A stretch of DNA of 64,000 nucleotides from Pseudonocardia abyssalis (GCF_019263705.2 NZ_JADQDK010000001.1:1054001-1118000); one strand, 5' to 3'. Positions 25,119 to 34,064 are shown, numbered from the stretch's first letter. Notes: a model not told the origin generated them from the letters alone. Made by a program: numbers and translations.

Positions 25119-25886
25119 ATGGGTGAGCAGGAGAGCCGCGAACGGACGGGACGGGGTGGGGGAGTGAGCGCGCAGGTGGATCAGGACGTCCGCGTCAACC
25201 TGGTCAAGGGCGACGCCGTTCCGGCTCCGGAGCAGGCCTACGGGGCGGATGCGTACGGGGAGACGGTCGTCGGGCCGACGCCGCTCCCCGAGCCGTCCCT
25301 GCCGTCCGCGCCCGTCGTCGTCCAGGACGCCCCGTCGGCATCGCCGGCGTCGCTGCGCGTCGACTTCGGCGCCCACCTCGAGGCCAACTACCAGCGCCTC
25401 GTCGCCCAGCTCTACGCGATCACCCTCGACCCCGGTGAGGCGCACGACGTCGTCCAGGAGGCGTACTCGCGCGCCTGGCGCAAGTGGGCCGAGATCAGCG
25501 TCGGGCCCGACCCGACGGGCTGGGTCCGCCGCGTCGCCGTCCGCTCCACGCAGCGGGGCTGGCGCCGGGTGCTGGAGCGGGTCGGGCTCGCCCGGCCGCG
25601 CGCCGTCGGCGACGGCGACCCCCGCACGGCCGCCCTGCTCGCGGCACTGGGTCGGCTCTCGATCGCCGAGCGCCGGGTCGTGGTCCTGTTCCACATGGTC
25701 GGCACCTCCCGGCGCGACATCGCCGCGCTCGAGCAGGTCTCCGAGGAGACCGTCCGGCTGCGGCTGCGGCGCGCCCACCAGGTGGTCACCGAGGGCATGG
25801 CCGACGAGCTGCCGAGCGTGCTCGGCGTGGCACCGGCATACGACGATCCCTACACACCCCACGCGGGTGCGGAGAGGCAGTACTGA
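25119..25886 (+). CDS. ECF-like sigma factor (SigE-family)
   Basis: 255 residues. After a 75-residue low-complexity N-terminus come sigma region 2 (FGAHLEANYQRLVAQLYAI and GEAHDVVQEAYSRAWRKW) and region 4 (LSIAERRVVVLFHMVGTSRRDIAAL plus helix-turn-helix EETVRLRLRRAHQ). It would direct RNA polymerase to a small stress or envelope regulon. The ATG at 25119 is used; GTG at 25164 (VSAQVDQDV) is an alternative. It overlaps the next gene by one base (TGATG), pointing to a sigma/membrane-partner pair. Confidence 0.85.
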   Translation: MGEQESRERTGRGGGVSAQVDQDVRVNLVKGDAVPAPEQAYGADAYGETVVGPTPLPEPSLPSAPVVVQDAPSASPASLRVDFGAHLEANYQRLVAQLYAITLDPGEAHDVVQEAYSRAWRKWAEISVGPDPTGWVRRVAVRSTQRGWRRVLERVGLARPRAVGDGDPRTAALLAALGRLSIAERRVVVLFHMVGTSRRDIAALEQVSEETVRLRLRRAHQVVTEGMADELPSVLGVAPAYDDPYTPHAGAERQY

Positions 25887-26539
25887 TGGACGCCCTGACC
25901 CGCGTCACCGACGAGTTCCGGCGGCTCGACGACGAGCTGTCGGCCGCCGTCACGCTCCCGTCGGTCGACGACGTCATCCGCCACACCGGTTCGGCGAACC
26001 GCGCCAGCACCGCCGCAGCCGCCGCCGTCATCGCGGTGGGTGCGCTCGGCGGGGTCACCGCCGTGGCGCAGATCGCCAACGCCCCGGCGGCGTCCGCGCA
26101 GGTCGCGCCGGCCGCGTCGGGCACCTCCGACGTCGTGCCGGTGCTGCCGGAATCGGCCGCCCCGACCACCACCGTCGTCCCGACGCCGGCGGAAGTGGCC
26201 CCCGCCGAGGAGACCCGCCGCCCCGAGACGACGCGGCGGCAGACGGCGGAGCGGACCCCGGCGCGCACGGCGGCCCCGGTCGCACCGCCCGTCGTGGCCC
26301 CGCCGGTGGTCGCCCCGCCGACGACCACGCGTCCGCCGGTGACCACCACCCGCCCGCCGATCGACGAGGGCACGCCGGACCCCACCACGACTGCTCCACC
26401 GACCACCACGACTCAGACGACGACCACCAGCTCGATGCCGTCCTCCACCACCACGACGGAGCCGACGACGTCCACCGAGTCCGAATCGGTCACCCCCGGC
26501 AGCCAGGCCGGTCGTCAGGCCGGCGGCGGCGTCGCCTGA
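25886..26539 (+). CDS. Single-pass membrane protein with Thr/Pro-rich tail, sigma-factor partner
   Basis: 217 residues. The first 35 residues (MDALTRVTDEFRRLDDELSAAVTLPSVDDV) are cytoplasmic, then one membrane helix (STAAAAAVIAVGALGGVTAVA, 41-61), then about 150 residues of Pro/Thr/Ser repeats (PPTTTRPPVTTTRPP) outside. It is coupled to the sigma gene, so it is inferred to be its anti-sigma or anchor, although no zinc-binding HxxxCxxC motif is present. The 3' end overlaps the convergent DUF402 gene by 25 bases. Confidence 0.7.
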   Translation: MDALTRVTDEFRRLDDELSAAVTLPSVDDVIRHTGSANRASTAAAAAVIAVGALGGVTAVAQIANAPAASAQVAPAASGTSDVVPVLPESAAPTTTVVPTPAEVAPAEETRRPETTRRQTAERTPARTAAPVAPPVVAPPVVAPPTTTRPPVTTTRPPIDEGTPDPTTTAPPTTTTQTTTTSSMPSSTTTTEPTTSTESESVTPGSQAGRQAGGGVA

Positions 26540-27051
26540 CCCGGCGGCCGTTCCCGCCAGGTCAGCTCCACACCGAGGCTGCCGAGCCAGGCGTCGAGGT
26601 CGTGTCCGTGGGCGGCCAGGCCGTCGACGGCGCGGTGGGTGCTGTGCATCGCCGCCTCCGCCGCGGCCGGGTCGAGCACCCCGCACGCCACCGCCCCGAC
26701 GAACTCGTCGACGTCGATCACGCGGGCGTCGCGCCGGGTGCGGACCACGATGTCGAGGTAGTGGTCGGTGAGCAGCCAGCGGTCGCCGTCGCCGACGATC
26801 TCGCACACGTCGAGGTAGAAGTCCTGGTCGCGCTCGTGCCCGGGGTTCCACGCGAAGTCGGTGACGGCCAGCCCGAGGTCGGGCAGCAGCCAGGTCTGCA
26901 GCCAGTGCGCCGTCGGGCGACCCACCATCGCGCGGCTCATGTACAGGCCGAACGGGGTGACGCGGTACTCGTCCACCACCCGCTCGTGGCCCTTGGTGTC
27001 GATGTTGGTCCGGGCGGGGACGTCGAAGGTCGCGGTCTTCGGCGGGTGCAC
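26515..27051 (-). CDS. DUF402 domain protein
   Basis: 178-residue protein. The DUF402/FomD-like core is visible: [44 protein letters not shown] and [13 protein letters not shown]. Such domains are thought to be phosphohydrolases. GTG at 27051 gives [16 protein letters not shown], like homologues; the longer frame to 27114 would overlap uvrB. In mycobacteria the same gene (Rv1632c) is divergent from uvrB, the same arrangement as here. Confidence 0.85.
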   Translation of the reverse strand: MHPPKTATFDVPARTNIDTKGHERVVDEYRVTPFGLYMSRAMVGRPTAHWLQTWLLPDLGLAVTDFAWNPGHERDQDFYLDVCEIVGDGDRWLLTDHYLDIVVRTRRDARVIDVDEFVGAVACGVLDPAAAEAAMHSTHRAVDGLAAHGHDLDAWLGSLGVELTWRERPPGQATPPPA

Positions 27052-27071
27052 GCCGTCGATGCTGTCAGAAA

Positions 27072-27094
27072 CTGTCGGGGTGGGCTCGTACGCT
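27072..27094 (+). promoter_or_regulatory. RecA-independent DNA-damage (PafBC-type) promoter of uvrB
   Basis: CTGTCGGGG at 27072-27080, an eight-base spacer, then TACGCT at 27089-27094. This resembles the RecA-NDp consensus (TTGTCRGTG-N8-TANNNT) used by PafBC in mycobacteria. TACGCT ends seven bases before the GTG start of uvrB, so the transcript would be leaderless. Confidence 0.65.
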
Positions 27095-27101
27095 GGGGTC
27101 C

Positions 27102-29282
27102 GTGGCATTCGCAACCGAGGTCCCCGGCAGCGCCCGTGAGGGCGAGATGCCCCTGGCGCACTCCGAGCACCGCCCGGTCGGGGAGATCCCCCGCACCGGC
27201 GGGCGCTTCGAGGTGGTCAGCGAGTTCGAGCCCGCGGGCGACCAGCCCGCGGCCATCGCCGAGCTCGAGAAGCGCATCCACGCCGGCGAGCAGGACATCG
27301 TCCTCCTCGGCGCCACCGGCACGGGCAAGTCCGCCACCACGGCCTGGCTGATCGAGAAGCTGCAGCGGCCCACTCTGGTGATGGCACCCAACAAGACCCT
27401 CGCGGCGCAGCTGGCCAACGAGCTGCGCGACATGCTGCCGAACAACGCGGTCGAGTACTTCGTCTCGTACTACGACTACTACCAGCCCGAGGCGTACATC
27501 GCGCAGACCGACACCTACATCGAGAAGGACTCGTCGGTCAACGACGACGTCGAGCGGCTGCGGCACTCCGCCACCTACAACCTGCTGTCCCGGCGCGACG
27601 TCGTGGTGGTCGCCTCGGTGTCGTGCATCTACGGCCTGGGCACGCCGCAGTCCTACCTCGACCGGTCGGTGAAGCTGCACGTCGGCGACACGGTGGAGCG
27701 CGACCAGCTGCTGCGCCTGCTGGTCGACGTGCAGTACACGCGCAACGACATGGCGTTCAACCGCGGCACGTTCCGGGTCCGCGGCGACACCGTGGAGATC
27801 ATCCCGGCCTACGAGGAACTCGCACTGCGCATCGAGTTCTTCGGCGACGAGATCGAGTCGCTCTACTACCTGCACCCGCTCACCGGCGACGTCGTGCGCC
27901 AGGTCGAGGACCTGCAGATCTTCCCGGCCACCCACTACGTCGCGGGCCCCGAGCGGATGGAGCAGGCGGTCCGCGACATCGAGCGGGAGCTGGAGGAGCG
28001 CCTCGCGCAGCTGGAGGGCCAGGGCAAGCTCCTGGAGGCCCAGCGGCTGCGGATGCGCACCCAGTACGACGTCGAGATGATCCGCCAGGTCGGGTTCTGC
28101 TCGGGCATCGAGAACTACTCGCGCCACATCGACGGCCGCGGCGCCGGCACCGCACCGGCCACCCTGATCGACTACTTCCCCGACGACTTCCTCATGGTCA
28201 TCGACGAGTCCCACGTCACGGTGCCGCAGATCGGCGGCATGTTCGAGGGCGACATGTCGCGCAAGCGCAACCTCGTCGAGTTCGGGTTCCGGCTGCCGTC
28301 GGCGGTCGACAACCGCCCGCTCACGTGGGAGGAGTTCGCCGACCGCATCGGGCAGACGGTCTACCTCTCCGCCACCCCCGGCCCCTACGAGCTCAGTCGC
28401 ACCGGCGGCGAGTTCGTCGAGCAGGTCATCCGGCCCACCGGCCTGGTCGACCCCCAGGTCGTCGTCAAGCCGACGAAGGGCCAGATCGACGACCTGGTCC
28501 ACGAGATCAGGGAGCGCGCGGAGCGCGACGAGCGGGTGCTGGTCACCACGCTCACGAAGAAGATGGCCGAGGACCTCACCGACTACCTGCTCGAGCTGGG
28601 CATCCGGGTCCGCTACCTGCACTCCGAGGTCGACACCCTGCGCCGCGTCGAGCTGCTGCGCCAGCTCCGGCTCGGTGAGTACGACGTCCTGGTCGGCATC
28701 AACCTGCTGCGCGAGGGCCTCGACCTGCCGGAGGTCTCGCTCGTCGCGATCCTCGACGCCGACAAGGAGGGCTTCCTCCGCTCGGGCACCTCGCTGATCC
28801 AGACGATCGGGCGCGCGGCGCGCAACGTGTCCGGCGAGGTGCACATGTACGCCGACAAGATCACCGACTCGATGCGGCACGCCATCGACGAGACCGACCG
28901 GCGCCGGGCGAAGCAGATCGCCTACAACACCGAGAAGGGCGTCGACCCGCAGCCGCTGCGCAAGAAGATCGCCGACATCCTCGACCAGGTCTACAAGGAG
29001 GCCGAGGACAGCAACGTCGTGCCGATCGGCGGATCGGGCCGCAACCAGTCCCGGGGCAAGCGCGCGGCGGGCGAGCCGGGCCGGTCCAGCAGCGGGGTGG
29101 TGTCGGGCCGCGACACGAAGTCGATGCCGCGCGCGGAGCTCGCCGACCTGGTGCAGGCCCTCACCGACCAGATGCTCGGAGCGGCACGCGACCTGCAGTT
29201 CGAGCTGGCCGGGCGCCTGCGCGACGAGATCCAGGACCTCAAGAAGGAGCTGCGGGGCATGGACGCGGCCGGGATCAGTTAG
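27102..29282 (+). CDS. uvrB: Excinuclease ABC subunit B
   Basis: Nucleotide-excision repair helicase-like subunit that verifies damage with UvrA and recruits UvrC. 726 residues. Walker A GATGTGKS at 70-77, the beta-hairpin [11 protein letters not shown] near 125, [11 protein letters not shown] (motif II region), motif [11 protein letters not shown] near 567, and a C-terminal UVR domain ([20 protein letters not shown]) that binds UvrC. GTG at 27102 follows a leaderless, damage-type promoter. Confidence 0.97.
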   Translation: MAFATEVPGSAREGEMPLAHSEHRPVGEIPRTGGRFEVVSEFEPAGDQPAAIAELEKRIHAGEQDIVLLGATGTGKSATTAWLIEKLQRPTLVMAPNKTLAAQLANELRDMLPNNAVEYFVSYYDYYQPEAYIAQTDTYIEKDSSVNDDVERLRHSATYNLLSRRDVVVVASVSCIYGLGTPQSYLDRSVKLHVGDTVERDQLLRLLVDVQYTRNDMAFNRGTFRVRGDTVEIIPAYEELALRIEFFGDEIESLYYLHPLTGDVVRQVEDLQIFPATHYVAGPERMEQAVRDIERELEERLAQLEGQGKLLEAQRLRMRTQYDVEMIRQVGFCSGIENYSRHIDGRGAGTAPATLIDYFPDDFLMVIDESHVTVPQIGGMFEGDMSRKRNLVEFGFRLPSAVDNRPLTWEEFADRIGQTVYLSATPGPYELSRTGGEFVEQVIRPTGLVDPQVVVKPTKGQIDDLVHEIRERAERDERVLVTTLTKKMAEDLTDYLLELGIRVRYLHSEVDTLRRVELLRQLRLGEYDVLVGINLLREGLDLPEVSLVAILDADKEGFLRSGTSLIQTIGRAARNVSGEVHMYADKITDSMRHAIDETDRRRAKQIAYNTEKGVDPQPLRKKIADILDQVYKEAEDSNVVPIGGSGRNQSRGKRAAGEPGRSSSGVVSGRDTKSMPRAELADLVQALTDQMLGAARDLQFELAGRLRDEIQDLKKELRGMDAAGIS

Positions 29283-29306
29283 GGGACGACCATCGAGTCC
29301 GACGAG

Positions 29307-29684
29307 TTGCTGGCCGGCGTGCGCGAGCGGTGCCTGGCGCTGCCCGAGGTCACCGAGGGGCTGACGCACGGTGCGCCGACCTGGTTCGTGCGGGGTCGCC
29401 GGTCCTTCGCCAAGTTCATCGACCCTCCGGACCACCGGTTCGACGAGTCGCACGTCGCGCTCTGGGCGGCCGCCCCGCCCGGCGCCCGCCGGGAGCTCGC
29501 CGCGGCCGACCCGACCCGGTTCTTCGGGCCCCCGTTCGGCGGGGCCGACTGGGTGGGGCTGCGCCTCGACGTGGAACCGGGTGGCCCCGACTGGGAGGTG
29601 GTGCGCGAGATCCTCACCGACGCCTACCGCCGGATCGCCCCACCGACGTTCGTCGCCCTGCTCGACGAGCAGCCCCGCTCCTGA
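29307..29684 (+). CDS. MmcQ/YjbR family protein
   Basis: 125 residues from the TTG at 29307. The MmcQ/YjbR core is clear: VRERCLALPEVTEGLTHGAPTWFVRGRRSFAKF and GWVG-like segment ADWVGLRLD. These small double-wing proteins are DNA-binding-like with no fixed function. Homologues usually begin a few residues earlier, which here would be an ATC codon at 29292 with GGGGACG in front; the TTG itself lacks a good site. It lies 24 bases after uvrB and is probably co-transcribed. Confidence 0.85.
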   Translation: MLAGVRERCLALPEVTEGLTHGAPTWFVRGRRSFAKFIDPPDHRFDESHVALWAAAPPGARRELAAADPTRFFGPPFGGADWVGLRLDVEPGGPDWEVVREILTDAYRRIAPPTFVALLDEQPRS

Positions 29685-29753
29685 GCGCCACCGGGTGAGG
29701 TGCGGGGTCCGGGGCCGGTTACGGTGGAGCGTCGAGCAGGAGGGGGAGCCGGC

Positions 29754-31016
29754 GTGACCAGTCCGTCGACGGCCGACCCGGTGGCAGCCGCGGGCCGCGT
29801 GCCCGCCTGGTTGCGCTCGCCGCGTCGCGTCCTGCCGGTCACCGTGCCGCTGCTGGCGCTCGTGCTGGCCGGGCTGGTGGTGCACACCGGGGGCCGGCAC
29901 ATCGACCTCGAGGTCTACCGGTTCGGTGTGCAGGCGTGGCTCTCCGGCGGCGACATGTACGGCCCGCTGCCCGAGACCTCCGGTCACATCGCGCTGCCGT
30001 TCATCTACCCGCCCTTCGCGGCGTGGGTGATGACGCCGCTGGCGGTCGTGCCGTGGACGGTCGCGTGGGTCGCGCTGCTCGCGCTGTCGGTGCTGGCGCT
30101 GGGCGCCACCCTTTACGTCGTCGCGCGCCGGCTGTGGCCCTCCGGCGGCCCCGGCGGGGCGCTCGCGGTGGCCTCGATCGCGCTGCCGCTCGCGCTCGCC
30201 GTCACCCCCGGCAGCCCGATCGACCTCGACACCCCCACCGAGGGCATCCCCTTCGCGCTCGACCCGGTGCTGCAGACCGTCGAGTTCGGCCAGATCAACC
30301 TGCTGCTGATGGCCCTGGTCGCGCTCGACTGCCTGGTCGACCACCCGCGCTGGCCCCGCGGGATGCTCATCGGCATCGCCGCGGCGATCAAGCTGACCCC
30401 GGCTGCGTTCGTGCTGTTCTTCCTGCTCCGTCGGGACTTCCGGGCGGCGGTCGTCGCGGTGGTGTCCGGGATCGTGGCCACCGCGATCGGGTTCGCGGTG
30501 GCGCCGCGCGAGTCGCTCGCGTTCTGGCTGGGCAACCCCACCGGCGGGGTCAGCGGGTCGCCGTTCTTCACCAACCAGACGCTGGAGGCGGTGCTGGTGC
30601 GCGCCGGGGTCGAGGGCACCGCGCGCACCGTGGCGTGGGTCCTGCTCTCCGCGGCACTGCTGGCGATCGCGGTACCCGTGATCCGCCGGGCCCCCGCTCC
30701 GCTCGCGCTCGTCGCCGTCGCGGGGGTGGCGCTGCTCGCGTCGCCGACGTCGTGGTCGCACCACTGGGTGTGGGTCGCGCCCGCCCTGCTGGTCGCCGCC
30801 GCGTCGGCGTGGCGGGCCCGGTCCGTCGGCTGGACGGTGGTGACGGTGCTGGCGGGCACGGTGTTCGTCGTCGCCCCGCACCGGCTCGGGCTCCCGCGTG
30901 CGGGGGAGGTCGAGCTGGGCTGGTCGGCGTGGCAGCAGGTCGTCGGCAGCACCTACGTGTGGTTCACGGTCGCGCTGATGATCGCGCTGTTCCTGCGGTG
31001 GCGACGGCCGGCGTGA
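29754..31016 (+). CDS. GT87 family membrane glycosyltransferase (mannosyltransferase type)
   Basis: 420-residue polytopic membrane protein with about ten helices. The first extracellular loop contains HIDLEVYRFGVQAWLSGGDMY, the GT-C acidic motif (IDLEVY) characteristic of the DUF2029/GT87 group, which uses polyprenol-phosphate sugars to build envelope glycolipids such as PIMs. FGQINLLLMALVALDCL and SPTSWSHHWVW are further family marks. GTG at 29754 has AGGAGGGGGAG eight bases upstream. Sugar and acceptor unknown. Confidence 0.88.
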   Translation: MTSPSTADPVAAAGRVPAWLRSPRRVLPVTVPLLALVLAGLVVHTGGRHIDLEVYRFGVQAWLSGGDMYGPLPETSGHIALPFIYPPFAAWVMTPLAVVPWTVAWVALLALSVLALGATLYVVARRLWPSGGPGGALAVASIALPLALAVTPGSPIDLDTPTEGIPFALDPVLQTVEFGQINLLLMALVALDCLVDHPRWPRGMLIGIAAAIKLTPAAFVLFFLLRRDFRAAVVAVVSGIVATAIGFAVAPRESLAFWLGNPTGGVSGSPFFTNQTLEAVLVRAGVEGTARTVAWVLLSAALLAIAVPVIRRAPAPLALVAVAGVALLASPTSWSHHWVWVAPALLVAAASAWRARSVGWTVVTVLAGTVFVVAPHRLGLPRAGEVELGWSAWQQVVGSTYVWFTVALMIALFLRWRRPA

Positions 31017-31055
31017 CTCCGCCGCGCCGCCCGCGGCCCGCCTGACCGGTCCGCG

Positions 31056-31502
31056 ATGCCGCTCTCGACCGCGCGGGTCGGCCGGACGGTGGCCGGGGTC
31101 CTCGGGCGGCACACCCTCGCCACGGCCCTGACCGCGGTCGCGCTGCGGGTGCTGCGACCCGAGCTGGACGGGGGCTGGTTCCGGGTGCGCCCGGGGGAGC
31201 GGGAGCTGCACCGGCGCCTGGGGGTCCGGCACTACCGGCGGCTCCTGCGCGCCGTCGCGTGGGACCGGGTCGTGACGCGGTGGCGGTCCTTCGACGGCAC
31301 CCGCGCCGGGCTGGCGTCGCTGGACCGGCACACCCGGCTCAGTGAGGCGACCCACCTCGGCGGCGCGGTGGCGGGCACCCTGCTGGTCGTGCGGGCCCGT
31401 CGCGGGGGCGCCGGTGCGGTGCTCCTGGGCCTGGCGATCCACCTGCACCCGGTCGTGCTCCAGCGGTCGCTGCGCGCCCGCATCCACGCCGTGCGGCGGT
31501 GA
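31056..31502 (+). CDS. Small membrane protein, possibly CrtO-like acyltransferase family
   Basis: 148 residues with hydrophobic segments near 10-32, 100-115 and 120-138. The central part (ERELHRRLGVRHYRRLLRAVAWDRV and later RLSEATHLGG) resembles the glycosyl-diaponeurosporenoate acyltransferase (CrtO) pattern of an E, a basic WK-like turn and SExxH. The match is loose. It follows the GT87 gene by 39 bases, suggesting shared transcription and an envelope lipid role. Low certainty on function. Confidence 0.55.
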   Translation: MPLSTARVGRTVAGVLGRHTLATALTAVALRVLRPELDGGWFRVRPGERELHRRLGVRHYRRLLRAVAWDRVVTRWRSFDGTRAGLASLDRHTRLSEATHLGGAVAGTLLVVRARRGGAGAVLLGLAIHLHPVVLQRSLRARIHAVRR

Positions 31503-31537
31503 GTGGCCACGGGCCCCGGTCCGATCCGGCCGTGCCA

Positions 31538-32494
31538 TCAGGGTGCGGCACCCTCCACCGCCCGTGCGGGGCCGGACGCCGGCGCTGCGCGGGACCCGCT
31601 GACGGCGGCCGCCTCGGCGCTCAGCGCGTCGAGCACCGCCCGCACGGCGGGGCGGGCGGCCGCACTGGGCCGCAGCACCGCCTCGACCAGCCGGGCGGCC
31701 CGTACCCCGGCCAGGGGGCGGCGCACCAGCCGCCGCCCGCCGCGGTCGTCGGTGGAGTAGCGGGGCAGCAGGGCGATACCGCGCCCGGCGGCGACGAGCG
31801 TCTCGGTCACCGAGAAGTCGTTGATCCGCTGCACCACCCGCGGGGTGGCGCCGGTGCGCACGGCGAGCGAGCGCAGCACGTCGTCGACGGGCCAGCCGAC
31901 CTCCACGCTGATCCACGACTCACCGGCGAGCTCGTCGAGGCGGACCTTCCGACGCCGGGCGAGCCGGTGCCCGGGTGGCAGCACGACGTCGAGCGGTTCG
32001 CGCAGCAGCGGCACGACGAGCCGGCCGTGGCCGGGTGCGGGGCCGTGCTCGTCGCGGTGGGTCACGACGACGTCGAAGTCGGCTGTCAGGGCCAGGACGT
32101 CCGCGGGGGACATGTCGACGTCGCGGCAGCTCACGTCGACCTCGGGCCGCTCGTCGAGCCGCGCCAGCACGCCCGCCAGCATCATCCGTGCCCCCGACGG
32201 GAACATCGCCATGCGGACGAGCCCGCGCGGTGTCGTCCGCAGCCCCTCCACGGCGGCGTCGGCGCGGGCCAGTGCGGCGAGCACGCCCTCGGCCTCCGCG
32301 GCGAGCACCCGCCCGGCGTCGGTGAGGCGCAGTCCGCGCCCGGCCGGCTCGGTGAGCGCCATCCCGACCTCGTCGGCGAGTGCCCTGAGCTGCTGGGAGA
32401 TCGCCGACGGGGTGAACGACAGCGCGGCGGCGACGGCGGTGACCGAACCACGGTCGGCCAGCTCGCGGAGCACCCGGAGCCGCTGCACATCCAT
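31538..32494 (-). CDS. LysR family transcriptional regulator
   Basis: 318 residues. N-terminal winged helix MDVQRLRVLRELADRGSVTAVAAALSFTPSAISQQLRAL with a normal LysR recognition helix, linker to residue 90, then a two-lobed co-inducer domain (VLPPGHRLARRRKVRLDELAGESWI). The C-terminal tail is Ala/Pro-rich. It is divergent from the EamA transporter across 71 bases holding a palindrome, so it very likely controls that gene and itself. Confidence 0.9.
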   Translation of the reverse strand: MDVQRLRVLRELADRGSVTAVAAALSFTPSAISQQLRALADEVGMALTEPAGRGLRLTDAGRVLAAEAEGVLAALARADAAVEGLRTTPRGLVRMAMFPSGARMMLAGVLARLDERPEVDVSCRDVDMSPADVLALTADFDVVVTHRDEHGPAPGHGRLVVPLLREPLDVVLPPGHRLARRRKVRLDELAGESWISVEVGWPVDDVLRSLAVRTGATPRVVQRINDFSVTETLVAAGRGIALLPRYSTDDRGGRRLVRRPLAGVRAARLVEAVLRPSAAARPAVRAVLDALSAEAAAVSGSRAAPASGPARAVEGAAP

Positions 32495-32510
32495 GTAGCC
32501 ACGCTAAAGC

Positions 32511-32523
32511 ATTCCGTCAGAAT
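32511..32523. promoter_or_regulatory. Candidate LysR operator
   Basis: ATTC-CGTCA-GAAT is a 13-base inverted repeat with a T-N11-A-like layout, in the 71-base gap between the divergent lysR-type gene and the EamA gene. It lies close to the regulator start and upstream of the transporter, as expected for LysR-type control. Confidence 0.5.
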
Positions 32524-32565
32524 CATTCGCTGGTCTGGACGGACGCCGCGGCGCAGGGTGGACCC

Positions 32566-33726
32566 GTGCCCCTCCGCGACCGTCTGCTCGCCGTGTTCGT
32601 CGCCGCCCTGTGGGGCGGCAACTTCCTCGCCATCCACGTCGGCCTCGACCACTTCCCGCCCCTGTTCCTCGCCGCACTGCGCTTCGCGGTCATCGCCGTC
32701 CCGACCGTGCTGCTCGTCCCGCGCCCGCAGGTGCCGCTGCGCTGGCTCCTCGGCTACGGCCTGGGGTTCGGCACGGTCCAGTTCGTCGGCCTGTTCGTCG
32801 CGATGGACATCGGCATGCCGACGGGGCTCGCGTCGCTCGTGCTCCAGGCGTCGGCGCCGTTCACGGTGCTGCTCGGCGCGCTGCTGCTGGGGGAGCGGCT
32901 CTCGGCGCGGCAGGCCGCGGGGATCGGGCTGGCCGTGCTCGGGCTGGCCGCGATCGCGGTGTCCCGGGCGCAGACCGCGGCGCTGCTCCCGGTGCTGCTC
33001 ACCCTGTTCGGCGCGCTGGGCTGGGCGCTCGGGAACCTGTCGAGCCGCCTCGCCCAGGCCCCGAACCCGCTGCACCTGACGCTGTGGATGTCGGTCGTGC
33101 CGCCGGTGCCACTGCTCGCCATGTCCTGGGCGACCGAGGGCCCGCAGGCGGGGTTCGACGCGCTGCGGGCCGCCGTCACCCCGGCCGGGGTCCCCGGGCT
33201 GCTCGCGCTGGCCTACCTCGTGGTGCTCGCGACCGTCGTCGGCTCCGGGATCTGGACGGTGCTCATGGGCAGGCACCCGGCGGGCGTCGTCGCGCCGTAC
33301 TCGCTGCTCGTGCCCGTCGTGGGGATGGGCCTGGCCGCGGCCGTGCTCGGCGAGCGGCCGACCACCGTCGAGCTGGTGGCCGGCGCCGTCATCATCGGTG
33401 GCGTGCTGCTGGGGACGCCGGGTGTGCGTCAGACGGTGGGTGTGCGTCAGACGGTGGGGGTCACCGGGGTCACCGGGGCCGTCGCACGGTCGACGCGGCG
33501 GTGGAAACGCATCCCGGCCAGCCCGCCGAGCACCGCGCCGACGAGCCCGACCAGCAGCACCGCGGACAGCAGGATGAGCCCGCCGATCGTCAGCGCGGCC
33601 GGGTCCAGGACACCGCCGACGAGCGCGGCGAGGGGTGTCAGGTCGACGGGCGTGCCGGAGACGGCGACGAGCACGGCGACCGCGACGGCCACGAGGACGG
33701 CCCACAGCCACACCGCGACGCCCTGA
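32566..33726 (+). CDS. EamA/DMT family transporter
   Basis: Ten-helix drug/metabolite exporter in the membrane. The two EamA repeats are evident: residues 1-135 (VFVAALWGGNFLAIHVGL ... VLGLAAIAV) and 145-285 (LFGALGWALGNLSSRLA ... VVIIGGVLLGTPG). The natural protein probably ends near residue 290. The frame stays open for another 95 codons of Ser/Thr/Ala-rich sequence that is antisense to the next gene, beginning at an 18-bp tandem duplication. GTG start at 32566. Divergent from its likely LysR regulator. Confidence 0.85.
   Translation: MPLRDRLLAVFVAALWGGNFLAIHVGLDHFPPLFLAALRFAVIAVPTVLLVPRPQVPLRWLLGYGLGFGTVQFVGLFVAMDIGMPTGLASLVLQASAPFTVLLGALLLGERLSARQAAGIGLAVLGLAAIAVSRAQTAALLPVLLTLFGALGWALGNLSSRLAQAPNPLHLTLWMSVVPPVPLLAMSWATEGPQAGFDALRAAVTPAGVPGLLALAYLVVLATVVGSGIWTVLMGRHPAGVVAPYSLLVPVVGMGLAAAVLGERPTTVELVAGAVIIGGVLLGTPGVRQTVGVRQTVGVTGVTGAVARSTRRWKRIPASPPSTAPTSPTSSTADSRMSPPIVSAAGSRTPPTSAARGVRSTGVPETATSTATATATRTAHSHTATP
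33421..33474 (+). repeat. 18-bp tandem duplication plus 9-bp repeat
   Basis: GGTGTGCGTCAGACGGTG occurs twice in a row (33421-33438 and 33439-33456), followed by two copies of GGGGTCACC. The copies lie where the EamA reading frame meets the 3' end of the convergent membrane-protein gene; the TGA stop of that gene is inside the second copy. Confidence 0.9.
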
Positions 33727-34064
33727 CGCGCACCGTCGAACCGCGCCATCCGGCCGGCGACGTACCCGCCGCAGAAGTAGGCGACGAACAGTACGACCGC
33801 GGCCACGATCCCGGCGACGACCCCGGCGGGCGGACCACCGGGCACGGTCGTGAGTCCGTATCCCTGGGTGATCGACGCGGCGATGCCGCTGAGCAGCACC
33901 GCGGTGCCGAGCGCGGTGAGCCAGCCGAAGAACGCCGACCCCCATTTCGTGCCCCCGAACCGGCTGCGCTGCTCCTGCTTCAGGGCGCGTCGCTGCTCAC
34001 GGGCGGTGGACGGGGTGCCCGGCGCGATCGGGTCGGTGGGTCCGTGGTCGGTGCCGGACGTCAT
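33447..34064 (-). CDS. Four- to five-helix membrane protein of unknown function
   Basis: 205 residues. A cytoplasmic N-terminus (EQRRALKQEQRSRFGGTKWG) is followed by hydrophobic helices near 50-70, 85-110, 125-150 and 160-185, and a basic C-terminus (MRFHRRVDRATAPV). The ATG at 34064 has GAGGGAGA six bases upstream. Helices are rich in Gly/Ala/Val, resembling TIGR04086-like or YrzE-like small membrane proteins, without a firm match. Its 3' 280 bases overlap the open frame of the EamA gene in antisense. Confidence 0.75.
   Translation of the reverse strand: MTSGTDHGPTDPIAPGTPSTAREQRRALKQEQRSRFGGTKWGSAFFGWLTALGTAVLLSGIAASITQGYGLTTVPGGPPAGVVAGIVAAVVLFVAYFCGGYVAGRMARFDGARQGVAVWLWAVLVAVAVAVLVAVSGTPVDLTPLAALVGGVLDPAALTIGGLILLSAVLLVGLVGAVLGGLAGMRFHRRVDRATAPVTPVTPTV

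Noticed and set aside
26937..31916. Very long open frame (over 1600 codons) on the minus strand across uvrB and following genes
   Set aside because: It is antisense to uvrB and the glycosyltransferase, whose products are clearly recognisable; the antisense translation is low-complexity Arg/His/Glu/Gly-rich, a GC-bias artefact.
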